Assembly (NCBI RefSeq): GCF_035917995.1
Contig: NZ_CP109131.1
Coordinates: 6,076,001-6,140,000, forward strand
Source: Streptosporangium sp. NBC_01755
GTDB taxonomy: Bacteria; Actinomycetota; Actinomycetes; Streptosporangiales; Streptosporangiaceae
DNA length: 64,000 nt
Direction of reading: 5' to 3'
How positions within the stretch are numbered: position 1 is the stretch's first letter; each line of letters begins with the position of its first letter. The notes beneath the pieces were generated by a model, which had not been told where the DNA came from, did not search any database, and saw only the letters and a list, made by a program, of their open reading frames with translations. The translations under genes and the position numbers were made by a program. Below are positions 25,666 to 34,555 of this stretch, piece by piece.

Positions 25666-26895
25666 GTGGGGCACGCGATCCGTGGTTCGAGCCAGGGAGC
25701 GGGACTGCTGGCCCTCGTGCTGGTGACGACCTCCTGCTCGACAAGCACAGCCGTACGCCAGGACCGGACGCCGCAGGCGTCCCAGCAGGCGGAGTCCGCC
25801 GCCGCCGTGGTCACCGTGGCACCGCTCAAGGGGGCCAGGGGAGTGCCCACGGACACCCCCGTCCTGGTCGCGGTGGAGGGCGGCACCCTGAAGTCGGTCA
25901 CCGTCAGGGCCGTGAAGGGCGCCAAAGGCTCTCTGCCGGGCGTTCTCAGCGCCGACGGTACACAGTGGCGCAGCCGCGGTACGGCGGCTCCAGGAGCCTC
26001 CTACGAGGTCTCGGTGACGGCGGTCAATCCGGCGGGCGCCGTCACCGAGACGACCTCGTCCTTCTCCACGGTGAAGAGCCGCGAGACCTTCGCGATCGAG
26101 AGCCTCATGCCGGACCGGGACATGACCGGTCTGACCGTCGGCGTGGGCATGCCGGTGATGATCACTTTCGACCGTGCCGTCACCGACCGCGTCTCCGTCG
26201 AGCGCAACCTGTTCGTCCGTACCTCCAGGCCGGTCCTGGGGGCGTGGCACTGGTTCGACGACCGCAACGTTCACTTCCGCCCGAAGAACTTCTGGCCCTC
26301 GGGCACCAAGGTCAGGGTCGAGGCCCGGCTGGCAGGGGTGCGCGGTGGCGCCGGCCTGTACGGAGCGGCGAACCGGACGGTCAACTTCAAGGTCGGCCGC
26401 TCGCAGATCACCCGGGGCACCATCCCCTCCCACCACCTCACCGTGCGGCGCAACGGCAGGGTCGTCAGGGAGATGCCGATGAGCGCGGGCCAGGGCGGTG
26501 TCTGGAAGTACCACACGACCAGCGGCGTGCACCTGGCCATGTCCCGGGAGAACGTCACGGTGATGACCTCTCCGGGCATCGGGCCCGGCTCGCCCGGCTA
26601 CTACCAGCTGACCGTCTACAACACGGTCCGCATCTCCAACAGCGGCGAGTACATCCACAGCGCCCCGTGGTCGGTCGGGTCCCAGGGCTACTCCAACGTC
26701 AGCCACGGCTGCGTCAACGTCAGCCCGAGCAACGCCAAGTGGTTCCTCGACAACACCCTGATCGGGGACCCGATCATCATCACCGGCTCGCCCCGCGCCC
26801 TGGAGCCCACCAACGGCTGGGGTCACTGGCAGGAGAGCTGGCGGGAATGGCTCAAGTGGAGCAGCCTCAAGCACTTCACCACCGACGACGTCTGA
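25666..26895 (+). CDS. L,D-transpeptidase (Ig-like plus YkuD domains), lipoprotein
   Basis: Peptidoglycan cross-linking enzyme that forms 3-3 bonds, 409 residues. The signal peptide ends in a plausible lipobox (TTSC, about residue 24). Two Ig-like modules (about 48-140 and 143-245) precede the YkuD catalytic domain (about 250-370), with the motif HSAPWSVGSQGYSNVSHGCV holding the catalytic His and Cys. A C-terminal Trp-rich tail (WGHWQESWREWLKW) caps the domain, as in mycobacterial LdtMt2. GTG 25666 has AGGGGAG 5 nt upstream. It is an insertion between the two halves of the respiratory cluster. Confidence 0.94.
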   Translation: MGHAIRGSSQGAGLLALVLVTTSCSTSTAVRQDRTPQASQQAESAAAVVTVAPLKGARGVPTDTPVLVAVEGGTLKSVTVRAVKGAKGSLPGVLSADGTQWRSRGTAAPGASYEVSVTAVNPAGAVTETTSSFSTVKSRETFAIESLMPDRDMTGLTVGVGMPVMITFDRAVTDRVSVERNLFVRTSRPVLGAWHWFDDRNVHFRPKNFWPSGTKVRVEARLAGVRGGAGLYGAANRTVNFKVGRSQITRGTIPSHHLTVRRNGRVVREMPMSAGQGGVWKYHTTSGVHLAMSRENVTVMTSPGIGPGSPGYYQLTVYNTVRISNSGEYIHSAPWSVGSQGYSNVSHGCVNVSPSNAKWFLDNTLIGDPIIITGSPRALEPTNGWGHWQESWREWLKWSSLKHFTTDDV

Positions 26896-27113
26896 GTCCG
26901 CGGTGCTGTGGCGAGGCGCGGAGGTGCCCGCCCGGTCCCACTGAGGGCAGAGGGCGACGTGGTGCCGGCCAAAGGGAACGCGCGGGGCCGGGAGGCCAAG
27001 GCCCTCCTGAGGACCCCCGAGGACCCCCGACCCCCGAGGACCCCTGAGGGCCTCGGGAGGGCCTTCTGAGGCCGGGGTCGGTGCCTTTTCCCGGAAAGGG
27101 CGCGAAAAGACGT

Positions 27114-27147
27114 AGGGGCCCGGACACCGTGCGGTGTCCGGGCCCCT
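27114..27147. terminator. Bidirectional hairpin terminator
   Basis: A perfect 15-bp stem (AGGGGCCCGGACACC, 27114-27128, with 27133-27147) around GTGC, between the convergent L,D-transpeptidase and qcrB. The gap before it (about 27000-27070) is a run of imperfect GAGGACCCCC direct repeats with no evident function. Confidence 0.92.
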
Positions 27148-27171
27148 CGTGTGGCGTCAGCCGCGGGTGGG

Positions 27172-28818
27172 TCAGTGGGTCAGGGACTTGTCGTCTCCGC
27201 CCTGGCCGACCGCCGCGTGCTCATCGTGGCCCTCACCGTGGCCGTGGCCGTCGTCGAGCGGGATCTTCTCGCCGCCGTAGGCCGTGCTCATCTTGGCGCG
27301 AAGCTTGCCAAGCGGGCCGCGCATCGCCTTGGACGGGATGCCGTCGTCTCCGCCGCCGCCGGCGGTGATGACCGGGATCGGCTCCTTGCCCCGCATGTGG
27401 GCCTCGATGGCCTCGTTGGGCGGGACGTGGACCTCGATGTACTCGCCGTGCGGCAGTCGCTTGATCACGCCGGACTCCACGCCGTGGCCGATGATGGCCG
27501 CGTCGGCGCGCTGCAGGCCCAGGCAGACCCGGTAGGTGACGTAGTAGGCGATCGCCGGACCGACGAAGATCAGGACCCGGCCGACGTAGGTCGTCCAGTT
27601 CAGCGACACCTGGAAGAACGCGGCGATCTCGTCGTTGGCGCCGAGCAGCCACAGGACCCCGTAGAAGGTCATCGCGGAAATGCCGATCGAGGTGCGGTGC
27701 GGGTTGTTGCGGGGACGGTCCACGACGTGGTGCTCGCGGCGGTCTCCGGTGACCCACTGCTCGATGAACGGGTACAGCGCCAGGCCCGTCATGATGATGC
27801 CCATCGGCACCAGCGCCGGGATCAGCACGCTCATCGGCAGCGTGAAGCCCAGGACGTTGATCTCCCAGGCGGGCATCAGACGGAGCGCGCCTTCGAGGAA
27901 GCCCATGTAGAAGTCGGGCTGCGAGCCCGCCGAGATGTCGGCCGGGGTGTAGGGGCCGTACAGCCAGATCGGGTTGATCTGGGCGAAGGTGCCCAGCAGC
28001 GCGATGACCCCGAACGTGAACATGAAGTAGGCGCCGGCCTTGATCATGAAGGCCGGGTAGAACGGCGCGCCCACCACGTTCTCGTTCGTGCGGCCCTTGC
28101 CCGGCATCTGCGTGTGCTTCTGGACCCACATCAGGATCATGTGAGCCGAGATGAGCGCCAGCAGGATGCCCGGGATGAGCAGGATGTGCAGCGAGTAGAA
28201 CCGGGAGACGATGTCCACGCCGGGGTACTCGCCGCCGAAGAGGAAGAACGTGATCCAGGTGCCGACCAGCGGCAGCGAGATCGCCACACCCTCGGTGATC
28301 CGCAGACCGGCGCCGGAGAGCAGGTCGTCGGGGAGGGAGTAGCCGGTCAGCCCCGCGGCCAGCGCCAGCGTCAGCAGCAGCACGCCGATCAGCCAGTTCA
28401 GCTCGCGCGGCTTGCGGTAGGCGCCGGTGAAGAACACCCGCAGCGCGTGCACCATCATGCCGCCGATGAACAGCAGCGCGGCCCAATGGTGCATCTGCCG
28501 CATCAGCAGACCGCCGCGCACGTCGAAGCTGATCGCCAGCGACGACGCGTACGCCTCGGACATCATGACGCCCTGCAGCGGGCCGTACGAGCCGGTGTAC
28601 TCCACGTGGCCCATGCTGGGCTTGAAGAAGAACGTCAGGAACGTGCCGGTCAGCAGCAGGATGATGAACGAGTAGAGCGCGATCTCACCGAGCAGGAACG
28701 ACCAGTGGTCGGGGAAGATCTTCCGCAGGTTCCGCCGCAGGAAGTTCCCCGCCCCGATGCGGTCGTCGACGAAGTTGCCCGCGCCCGCGATGGGCTTCGG
28801 AACGTCCTGGGTGCTCAT
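27172..28818 (-). CDS. qcrB: Menaquinol-cytochrome c reductase cytochrome b subunit
   Basis: Cytochrome b of the actinobacterial bcc complex, 548 residues. An N-terminal heme b domain with four helices carries paired histidines (HHWAALLFIGGMMVHALRVF is the second-helix pair). A C-terminal quinol-binding part and a charged, His/Gly/Asp-rich tail of about 120 residues follow. It oxidises menaquinol and passes electrons to the Rieske protein and the diheme QcrC. It overlaps qcrA by 4 nt; last gene of ctaE-qcrC-qcrA-qcrB. Confidence 0.97.
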   Translation of the reverse strand: MSTQDVPKPIAGAGNFVDDRIGAGNFLRRNLRKIFPDHWSFLLGEIALYSFIILLLTGTFLTFFFKPSMGHVEYTGSYGPLQGVMMSEAYASSLAISFDVRGGLLMRQMHHWAALLFIGGMMVHALRVFFTGAYRKPRELNWLIGVLLLTLALAAGLTGYSLPDDLLSGAGLRITEGVAISLPLVGTWITFFLFGGEYPGVDIVSRFYSLHILLIPGILLALISAHMILMWVQKHTQMPGKGRTNENVVGAPFYPAFMIKAGAYFMFTFGVIALLGTFAQINPIWLYGPYTPADISAGSQPDFYMGFLEGALRLMPAWEINVLGFTLPMSVLIPALVPMGIIMTGLALYPFIEQWVTGDRREHHVVDRPRNNPHRTSIGISAMTFYGVLWLLGANDEIAAFFQVSLNWTTYVGRVLIFVGPAIAYYVTYRVCLGLQRADAAIIGHGVESGVIKRLPHGEYIEVHVPPNEAIEAHMRGKEPIPVITAGGGGDDGIPSKAMRGPLGKLRAKMSTAYGGEKIPLDDGHGHGEGHDEHAAVGQGGDDKSLTH

Positions 28819-29927
28819 GATTGGGCTCCCTTCTCACGGGCCTCGGCCTCGGCGTCGCCACGTTCCCAGAAACTGGGACCGACGGGGACGGGGAAGTCCG
28901 CCGTCGCCACGAGGTACCCCTCGTCGTCCACGGCGATCGGCAGCTGGGGCAGCGGCCGGGCCGCCGGACCGAAGATGACCTTGGCTCCGTCGGCGGCGTC
29001 GAAGGTCGACTGATGACACGGGCACAGGATGTGGTGCGTGGTCTGCTCGTACAGGGCCGCGGGGCAGCCGACGTGCGTGCAGATCTTGGAGTACGCCACG
29101 ATCCCGTCGTGGGTCCAGTTCAGGTTCGTCCCGGACTTGAGCTCTTCGGGGCGGAACTTGATCAGGATCAGGGTGGCCTTGGCCAGCGCGTTCAGGTCGT
29201 GCTCGTATCCCTCGGGCACCACGGAGAGGATGCCGCCGGGGGAGTTGAAGTCGGCAGCCCGGATGGGCGAGCCGCTGCCCTCGACGAGGAGCTTGCGGAA
29301 CTTGCCGTCCTTGGTCTTCTCCCCCCAGACGGTGTGCCGCAGCTTGGCGGGGAAGTCCTTGTAGCTCGGGCCGAGGTCGCGCAGCAGGACCAGCGGGGCC
29401 AGGCCGAGCGGGGCGGCCGCCGCCAGCAGGGTGCGGCGCAGCAGCGGGCGCTTGGTGATGCCGCTCTCGGCCGCGCCCTGCAGGAAGGTCTCGCCGACGT
29501 AGGACCGGGTCTCGGCGTCGGAGGCCATCGGGTGGCGCTCCTGGACCAGGTTGTACTTGGGCATGACCATGCGGACCCAGGTCACCATGCCCGCGGCCAG
29601 CCCGAGCAGGGCCAGCGTGAGCGTGCCGCCCAGCGCGAGGTTGGAGACCTGCGTCTTCTCGATGTCGCCGACCTGGAAGACGACGTACGACACCACGAAG
29701 CCGATGCCGGCCAGGAAGGCGACGAGGAAGCAGAGGGCGGCGTACTTCTCGCCCTTCTTCGCGGTCGTCTCGTCCTGCGGGGTCACGCCGGGAACCCGCA
29801 CGACGTCAGTCGCCGCAGGCTCCTCGGCGCCGAGCAGGGAGGTGCTCGCCGCGGGCGGGGGGGTGCCGATGACGCGCCTTGGCACGCGTTCCTCCGGCTG
29901 TTCGATGCCGTGATTGTTCTCAGTCAT
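28815..29927 (-). CDS. qcrA: Menaquinol-cytochrome c reductase Rieske iron-sulfur subunit
   Basis: A 370-residue Rieske protein with a cytoplasmic N-terminus and three membrane segments (about 70-90, 98-118, 165-185), the actinobacterial form rather than the single-helix form. The [2Fe-2S] ligands are CTHVGCP and CPCHQSTFD. It overlaps qcrB and qcrC by 4 nt each. Confidence 0.97.
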   Translation of the reverse strand: MTENNHGIEQPEERVPRRVIGTPPPAASTSLLGAEEPAATDVVRVPGVTPQDETTAKKGEKYAALCFLVAFLAGIGFVVSYVVFQVGDIEKTQVSNLALGGTLTLALLGLAAGMVTWVRMVMPKYNLVQERHPMASDAETRSYVGETFLQGAAESGITKRPLLRRTLLAAAAPLGLAPLVLLRDLGPSYKDFPAKLRHTVWGEKTKDGKFRKLLVEGSGSPIRAADFNSPGGILSVVPEGYEHDLNALAKATLILIKFRPEELKSGTNLNWTHDGIVAYSKICTHVGCPAALYEQTTHHILCPCHQSTFDAADGAKVIFGPAARPLPQLPIAVDDEGYLVATADFPVPVGPSFWERGDAEAEAREKGAQS

Positions 29928-30763
29928 TTGGCCTGTCGCCTCTTCGCGGTGATCCAGATGGCGGCCAGGGAGAGGAGGCTGAGTCCGACGACCCAGGCCA
30001 CCAGACCCTCGGTGACCGGGCCGATACGGCCCAGACCGGCGCCGCCCGGGTTGGGCTCCTCACGCACGCCCACGATGTAGGCGATCATGTCCCGCTTCTG
30101 CTCGGGAGTGATGATGCTGTCGTTGAACACCGGCATCGCCTGGGGGCCGGTGGCCATGGCCTCGTAGATCTGCGTCGGAGTGGACTGGTCGAGCGGCGGA
30201 GCGTACTTGCCCTGGGTCAGGGCGCCGCCGGAGCCGACGAAGTTGTGGCACTGGATGCAGTTCGCACGGAACAGCTCGCCGCCCCTGGCCTTGTCGCCCT
30301 TGGCGGGGTCGACCTGCTCGGCGCTCGGCACGGCCGGACCGCCGCCGAGTGACTGGATGTAGGCGCTGAGCTGCCTGACGGCGAGATAGGTGCCGTCGGG
30401 AAGCTTGGTCTTGGCGACCCACGGCGCCAGGGGTTTGCGAGGTGCCTGCGCGCCGGGGTTGGCCAGGGGCATGCGGCCGCTGCTGACCTGGAAGTCCACC
30501 GAGGCGGCGCCGACGCCGATCAGGGTCGGCCCCTGGGCGGTGCCCTCGGCGTTGAGCCCGTGGCAGCTGGAGCAGCTCTGCTCGAAGAGCTTCTTGCCCT
30601 CGGCCACGTCGTCGGCCCTGCCGGACGCGATGGCGGCGTCGGCCTGCCTGCTGGAGGTGACCGTCAGGGCAACGGTGTAGACCCCGCCGATCAGGGCCAG
30701 GGCCAGGAGCAGGACGGCGTATCTCGCGAGGGGATGCCGCCGCCCAGCGGTGATCCTATTCAC
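29924..30763 (-). CDS. qcrC: Menaquinol-cytochrome c reductase diheme cytochrome c subunit
   Basis: Membrane-anchored diheme cytochrome c of 279 residues that passes electrons directly to the aa3 oxidase in the supercomplex. The two heme c motifs are CSSCH and CIQCH. An N-terminal membrane segment follows RITAGRRHPLARY, and a C-terminal anchor ends in RRQAK. GTG 30763 is preferred (GGGGA just upstream, 16 nt past the ctaE stop) to ATG 30793, which would start inside ctaE; the latter remains possible. Confidence 0.95.
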   Translation of the reverse strand: MNRITAGRRHPLARYAVLLLALALIGGVYTVALTVTSSRQADAAIASGRADDVAEGKKLFEQSCSSCHGLNAEGTAQGPTLIGVGAASVDFQVSSGRMPLANPGAQAPRKPLAPWVAKTKLPDGTYLAVRQLSAYIQSLGGGPAVPSAEQVDPAKGDKARGGELFRANCIQCHNFVGSGGALTQGKYAPPLDQSTPTQIYEAMATGPQAMPVFNDSIITPEQKRDMIAYIVGVREEPNPGGAGLGRIGPVTEGLVAWVVGLSLLSLAAIWITAKRRQAK

Positions 30764-30779
30764 AGAGATCCCCGATTCC

Positions 30780-31397
30780 TTATTGAATTCCATAGATGGT
30801 CACGAAAAGGGCGATCCAGACCACGTCGACGAAGTGCCAGTAGTAGGACACGACGATCGCGCTGGTCGCCTGCTCACGGGTGAAGCGCTTCGCGGCGTAC
30901 GTGCGTCCCAGCATGAAGAGGAACGCGATCAGTCCACCGGTCACGTGGAGGCCGTGGAAGCCCGTGGTCAGGTAGAACACCGAGTCGTACGCGGTGTGCG
31001 ACAGGGTGTGTCCCTCGTGGACCAGCTCGTTGTACTCGTACAGCTGGCCCGCCACGAACACGGAGCCCATCAGGAAGCTGACGATGTACCAGAAACGCAG
31101 CTTGGCGACCTGGCCCTTCTCTGCCGCCCACACGCCCAGCTGGCAGGTCACACTCGACAGGACCAGGATGATCGTGTTGCCCAGGGCGAAGGGGACGTTC
31201 AGGTGGGCCTCCGGCCAGGGCATTCCCTGGCTGAGGCTCACCGACCGGATGGTGAAGTACATCGCGAACAGCGCCGCGAAGAACATGAGCTCGGAGGACA
31301 GCCAGACGATCGTCCCGACGCTGACCAGATCGGGTCTGCGGGACGAGTGTGCTGTCGTCGTCGTTGAGATTGCGGATGCTGTCGCCACGGGCAGCAT
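30780..31397 (-). CDS. ctaE: Cytochrome c oxidase subunit III
   Basis: A 205-residue membrane protein with five hydrophobic segments, as usual for actinobacterial subunit III. Conserved features include [26 protein letters not shown] and the final [15 protein letters not shown]. It is the first gene of the ctaE-qcrCAB operon on the minus strand, separate from ctaCDF. No clear Shine-Dalgarno before the ATG. Confidence 0.95.
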   Translation of the reverse strand: MLPVATASAISTTTTAHSSRRPDLVSVGTIVWLSSELMFFAALFAMYFTIRSVSLSQGMPWPEAHLNVPFALGNTIILVLSSVTCQLGVWAAEKGQVAKLRFWYIVSFLMGSVFVAGQLYEYNELVHEGHTLSHTAYDSVFYLTTGFHGLHVTGGLIAFLFMLGRTYAAKRFTREQATSAIVVSYYWHFVDVVWIALFVTIYGIQ

Positions 31398-31453
31398 TAT
31401 TGCGGCTCTGCTGCTCGGGTCGCCGCACGACCCCCCGATAGGAGGTGTACACG

Positions 31454-31467
31454 CCACTAAAAAGTGG
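31454..31467. promoter_or_regulatory. Palindrome in the ctaE divergent promoter region
   Basis: CCACTaaaaAGTGG lies 57 bp upstream of ctaE and about 96 bp upstream of the receiver gene, in an AT-rich patch that probably holds the ctaE-qcrCAB promoter. Candidate site for a respiratory regulator. Confidence 0.4.
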
Positions 31468-31562
31468 ACGTATAGGGCAATTTGCTCAGCTGTGGCTCCG
31501 GCCTGGGTCTCCAGGTCGGCTGACCGGTAGCATCCCAGGTGACCATACATCGACGAGGGATA

Positions 31563-31991
31563 GTGAGCGCGACCGTGAGCACCGACGACAAGATGAGGGT
31601 CCTCGTCTACAGCGACGACGCGAGCACCCGCGAGAAGGTGCGGCAGGCACTCGGCCGCCGCCCCGCCGACGACGTGCCCCTCGTGGAGATCGTGGAGTGC
31701 GCCACCCACGCCAAGGTCGTCCAGCACTTCGACTCCGGTGAGATCGACGTCGCCGTGCTCGACGCCGAGGCCCAGCCGGCGGGCGGCATGGGGGTGGCCC
31801 GCCAGGCCAAGGACGAGGTCCACGACTGCCCGCCGATCTGCCTGCTGATCGCCCGCCGTGACGACCGCTGGCTGGCCGAGTGGTCACGCGCCGAGGCCGT
31901 CGTGCCGCAGCCGATCGACCCGGTAGTCCTCGCGGAGACCGTCGCCGACCTGATGCGCCGCCGCCTGTCCACCCGTCTGACCGCCCGGTAA
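31563..31991 (+). CDS. Atypical receiver (REC)-like protein
   Basis: A 142-residue stand-alone receiver fold with no output domain. The acidic pair is present (SDD, about residues 17-19), as is the phospho-acceptor position (VLDAEA, Asp67). The usual Thr/Ser after strand 4 is Ala (LLIARRD), and the conserved Lys after strand 5 is Gln (VVPQPIDP, Gln116). Phosphotransfer may therefore be impaired. GTG 31563 is chosen with GAGGG close upstream; starts at 31539 and 31575 cannot be excluded. It lies between ctaE and trpD, 18 bp before the latter, so it is probably co-transcribed with trpD. Confidence 0.75.
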   Translation: MSATVSTDDKMRVLVYSDDASTREKVRQALGRRPADDVPLVEIVECATHAKVVQHFDSGEIDVAVLDAEAQPAGGMGVARQAKDEVHDCPPICLLIARRDDRWLAEWSRAEAVVPQPIDPVVLAETVADLMRRRLSTRLTAR

Positions 31992-32009
31992 AACCTCCTG
32001 GAGACCTGC

Positions 32010-33116
32010 ATGGACGCGCGCACCACCTGGCCGGCGCTGTTGTCCGCCCTGCTCGCGGGCGAGCACCTGACCGCGGACGAGACCGCCTGGGCGATGAACC
32101 AGATCATGTCCGGCTCCGCCACGCCCGCCCAGTTCGCGGGCTTCGCGGTGGCGCTGCGGGCGAAGGGCGAGACGGTCGCGGAGGTGACCGGACTGGCGCG
32201 GACGATGCTGGAGCTGGCCACCCCGCTGACGGTCGAGGGCCCCGTGGTCGACATCGTCGGCACCGGCGGTGACCGGGCACATACCGTCAACGTCTCCACC
32301 ATGGCCGCGATCGTGGCCGCCGCGGCGGGGGCCAGGGTCGTCAAGCACGGCAACCGGGCCGCCTCCTCCTCGTGCGGCGCCGCCGACGTCCTGGAACACC
32401 TGGGAATCGTGCTCGACCTGCCCCCGGCCGACACCGCCAGAGTCGCGGTGGAGGCCGGCATCGCCTTCTGCTTCGCGCCGGTCTACCACCCGGCGTTCCG
32501 CTTCGCGGGCCCGCCGCGCAAGGAGCTCGGCGTCCCCACGGTCTTCAACTTCCTGGGCCCGCTGACCAACCCGGCCAGGCCCGCCGCCCAGGCGATCGGC
32601 ATCTTCGACGCGGGCATGCTCCCCGTCGTCGCCGGAGTCTTCGCCGAGCGCGGGGTCTCCGCCCTGGTCTTCCGGGGCGACGACGGGCTGGACGAGCTCA
32701 CCACCGCCACGACCTCCTCGGTCTGGGTGGTGCGCGAGGGCGGCGCGGAGCAGACCGTCTTCGATCCGGCGGTCCTCGACATCCCCCGGGCGGCACCCGA
32801 CGCGTTGCGCGGCGGGGACGTGGCCTTCAACGCCAGGGCCGTGCACGATCTGGTCGGCGGGAAAGCCGGCCCGGTCCGCGACGCGGTGCTGCTGAACGCC
32901 GCGGCCGCGCTGGTCGCCCTCGACGGTGCCGCCATCGACGGTGCCGCCATCGACGGTGCCGCCCTCGACGGTGCCGCCGGCGACGGTGCCGCCGGCGACC
33001 TGAACGCCGGGATGGCCGCGGGCTACGAGCGTGCGATGCGGGCCGTCGACTCCGGTGCCGCCGCCGAGACCCTCGACCGCTGGATCGCGGTCAGCCGGTC
33101 GTCGAAGCAGTCCTGA
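32010..33116 (+). CDS. trpD: Anthranilate phosphoribosyltransferase
   Basis: Second step of tryptophan synthesis: transfers the phosphoribosyl group of PRPP to anthranilate. It has 368 residues, slightly longer than usual. The PRPP-binding GTGGD is at 84-88, and the [18 protein letters not shown] loop follows. Near residues 305-329 a pentapeptide repeat (Asp-Gly-Ala-Ala-X, five copies) is encoded by a 15-bp tandem repeat and looks like a local loop expansion. CTGGAG lies 7 nt before the ATG. No other trp gene is nearby. Confidence 0.95.
   Translation: MDARTTWPALLSALLAGEHLTADETAWAMNQIMSGSATPAQFAGFAVALRAKGETVAEVTGLARTMLELATPLTVEGPVVDIVGTGGDRAHTVNVSTMAAIVAAAAGARVVKHGNRAASSSCGAADVLEHLGIVLDLPPADTARVAVEAGIAFCFAPVYHPAFRFAGPPRKELGVPTVFNFLGPLTNPARPAAQAIGIFDAGMLPVVAGVFAERGVSALVFRGDDGLDELTTATTSSVWVVREGGAEQTVFDPAVLDIPRAAPDALRGGDVAFNARAVHDLVGGKAGPVRDAVLLNAAAALVALDGAAIDGAAIDGAALDGAAGDGAAGDLNAGMAAGYERAMRAVDSGAAAETLDRWIAVSRSSKQS
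32922..32996 (+). repeat. Five-copy 15-bp tandem repeat inside trpD
   Basis: GACGGTGCCGCC plus a variable codon (ATC, ATC, CTC, GGC, GGC) repeats five times in frame, adding 25 residues to a surface loop region near the TrpD C-terminus. Confidence 0.97.
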
Positions 33117-33157
33117 GCCGCCCTCGCCTCGCGGGACGAGCCACCCGGCCGTCGTCG

Positions 33158-33189
33158 TGAGTCCTCCCGGGAGTGAGTCCTCCCGGGAG
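33158..33189. repeat. 16-bp tandem duplication downstream of trpD
   Basis: TGAGTCCTCCCGGGAG occurs twice head to tail, flanked on both sides by GTCGTCG. The rest of the 236-bp gap before the kinase-like gene holds no clear feature. Confidence 0.9.
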
Positions 33190-33352
33190 CGTCGTCGAAC
33201 CTCCTTGGGCGTGGGCACCCGCCCACCGCTCCAAGGAGCGGCGGGCGACGTCCGGGCCGTCCCCGCACTGGACGTCTCTCCGCTCCCGGGGGGATGGAAG
33301 ATCCGCCCGGGAGCGGATGTGACACCCGGAGGCGCCGTTCTAGATTGCGTTC

Positions 33353-34282
33353 ATGTGGCGTGCTGACCCCCTGAGCGAGCAGATGTTTCCCGTCCTGCTG
33401 GCCTGTGTGGTGCTCGGACTGTGCGTGGCCGTCGCGAGCCTGGTGTGGGAGCGCAGGCTCCTGCTGCTGAGGCTCCGGTCCGTAGAGGACAGGTTCGTCG
33501 GTCAGCAGGAGGCACTGGTCCGCGCCCAGTTCGCGGAGAGGCGGGCGCGCATCGCCCGCGAACTGAACGACGTGGTCGCCCACGGGATCAGCATGATGAC
33601 CCTCGGCGTGGGCGCCGGACGGATGATCATGGACAAGGACCCCGAGCGGGCCAGGAAGACCCTGCGGGTGGCCGAGGAGTCGGGGCGCCAGACGCTCGTC
33701 GAGCTCCAGCGCACCCTGTCACTGCTCGACCTCGACGGCTCCTCCGCGGGCAGGACGCCCCAGCCCAGGCTGTCCGACCTTCGGGACCTGTTCGCCCGGG
33801 TAGACGCGGAGGGCCTGCCCGTGGACATGGTCGAGGACGGCAGGCCCATCGAGATCGGGCTCACCCTTGAGCTGGTGGCCTACCGCATCGTCCAGGAGGC
33901 GCTCGCCAACACCCTGCGACACGCCGGCGCCCGCTCGGCCCGCGTCACGCTGCGCTGGCGGCCGGGCATCCTCGACGTGCTCGTACGGGACGACGGCCGG
34001 GCCGATCCCTCGGCGACCGCGGGACACGGCCTGCTCGGCATGCGTGAGCGGGCCGCCCTGTTCGGCGGGACGCTGGCGGCCGGGACCCTGCCCGGAGGGG
34101 GGTTCGAGGTGCGGGCGAGGCTGCCCACCACGGGCGAGGTGGGCCCGGACGTCGCCCGCGCGGCCAAGGGGGACGTCACCGACCTCGAACCGACCCGCCC
34201 TCGCCCCCGCCCCGCCGGCGCGGGTCAGTCGGACTCGCCGAGGCCGATCGAGAAGGCGGCGTCCAGATCGTGGCGGGAGTAG
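33353..34282 (+). CDS. Histidine-kinase-like protein (NarL/DesK type) lacking the phospho-acceptor His
   Basis: A 309-residue protein: one N-terminal membrane segment (about 11-31), a coiled linker, a HisKA_3 dimerisation region (about 60-125) and a HATPase domain (about 165-258; VQEALANTLRHA N-box, RDDGRAD, GHGLLGMRER). The family motif RIARELHD reads RIARELND, with Asn at residue 72 where the phosphorylated His should be. His77 of the same helix remains. It may be a pseudokinase or ATP-dependent regulator rather than a signalling kinase. No partner response regulator is adjacent; the nearest receiver-like protein is at 31563. Its 3' end overlaps a convergent gene by 58 bp. Confidence 0.85.
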   Translation: MWRADPLSEQMFPVLLACVVLGLCVAVASLVWERRLLLLRLRSVEDRFVGQQEALVRAQFAERRARIARELNDVVAHGISMMTLGVGAGRMIMDKDPERARKTLRVAEESGRQTLVELQRTLSLLDLDGSSAGRTPQPRLSDLRDLFARVDAEGLPVDMVEDGRPIEIGLTLELVAYRIVQEALANTLRHAGARSARVTLRWRPGILDVLVRDDGRADPSATAGHGLLGMRERAALFGGTLAAGTLPGGGFEVRARLPTTGEVGPDVARAAKGDVTDLEPTRPRPRPAGAGQSDSPRPIEKAASRSWRE

Positions 34283-34512
34283 GCGCGGAAGGCGATGTTG
34301 GTCTCGGTGTGCAGCACCCCCGCCACCTTGTTGATCCGGCCGGGGACGACCTCGGCGATCTCCTCGTAGGCGGTGACGCGGACCATGGCCATCAGGTCGT
34401 ACTCCCCGGTTATGGAGTAGACCTCGCTCACCCCGTCGATCTCGGCGATCGTCTGGGCGACCTCGGGGATCCGGTCCACCTCGGCGTTGATGTGAACGAT
34501 CGCGGTGACCAC
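34225..34512 (-). CDS. Stand-alone Lrp/AsnC ligand-binding (RAM) domain protein
   Basis: A 95-residue protein that is a RAM domain without a DNA-binding part (MVTAIVHINAEVDRIPEVAQ, then DGVSEVYSITGEYDLMAMV). RAM domains oligomerise and bind amino acids or other small ligands. The stand-alone form is common in actinobacteria near trpD, as here. GTG 34512 has GAGGAGG 6 nt upstream. Its last 58 bp overlap the end of the opposing kinase-like gene. Confidence 0.88.
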   Translation of the reverse strand: MVTAIVHINAEVDRIPEVAQTIAEIDGVSEVYSITGEYDLMAMVRVTAYEEIAEVVPGRINKVAGVLHTETNIAFRAYSRHDLDAAFSIGLGESD

Positions 34513-34555
34513 GAGCTTCCTCCTCGTTGAGTATTGCCTGCCGCCTTTGACGCTA

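Noticed and set aside
27151..29013. 620-codon plus-strand frame opposite qcrB/qcrA
   Set aside because: Shadow of qcrB; the translation has no recognisable domain and is rich in Asp, Gln, Arg and His as expected from reversed codons.
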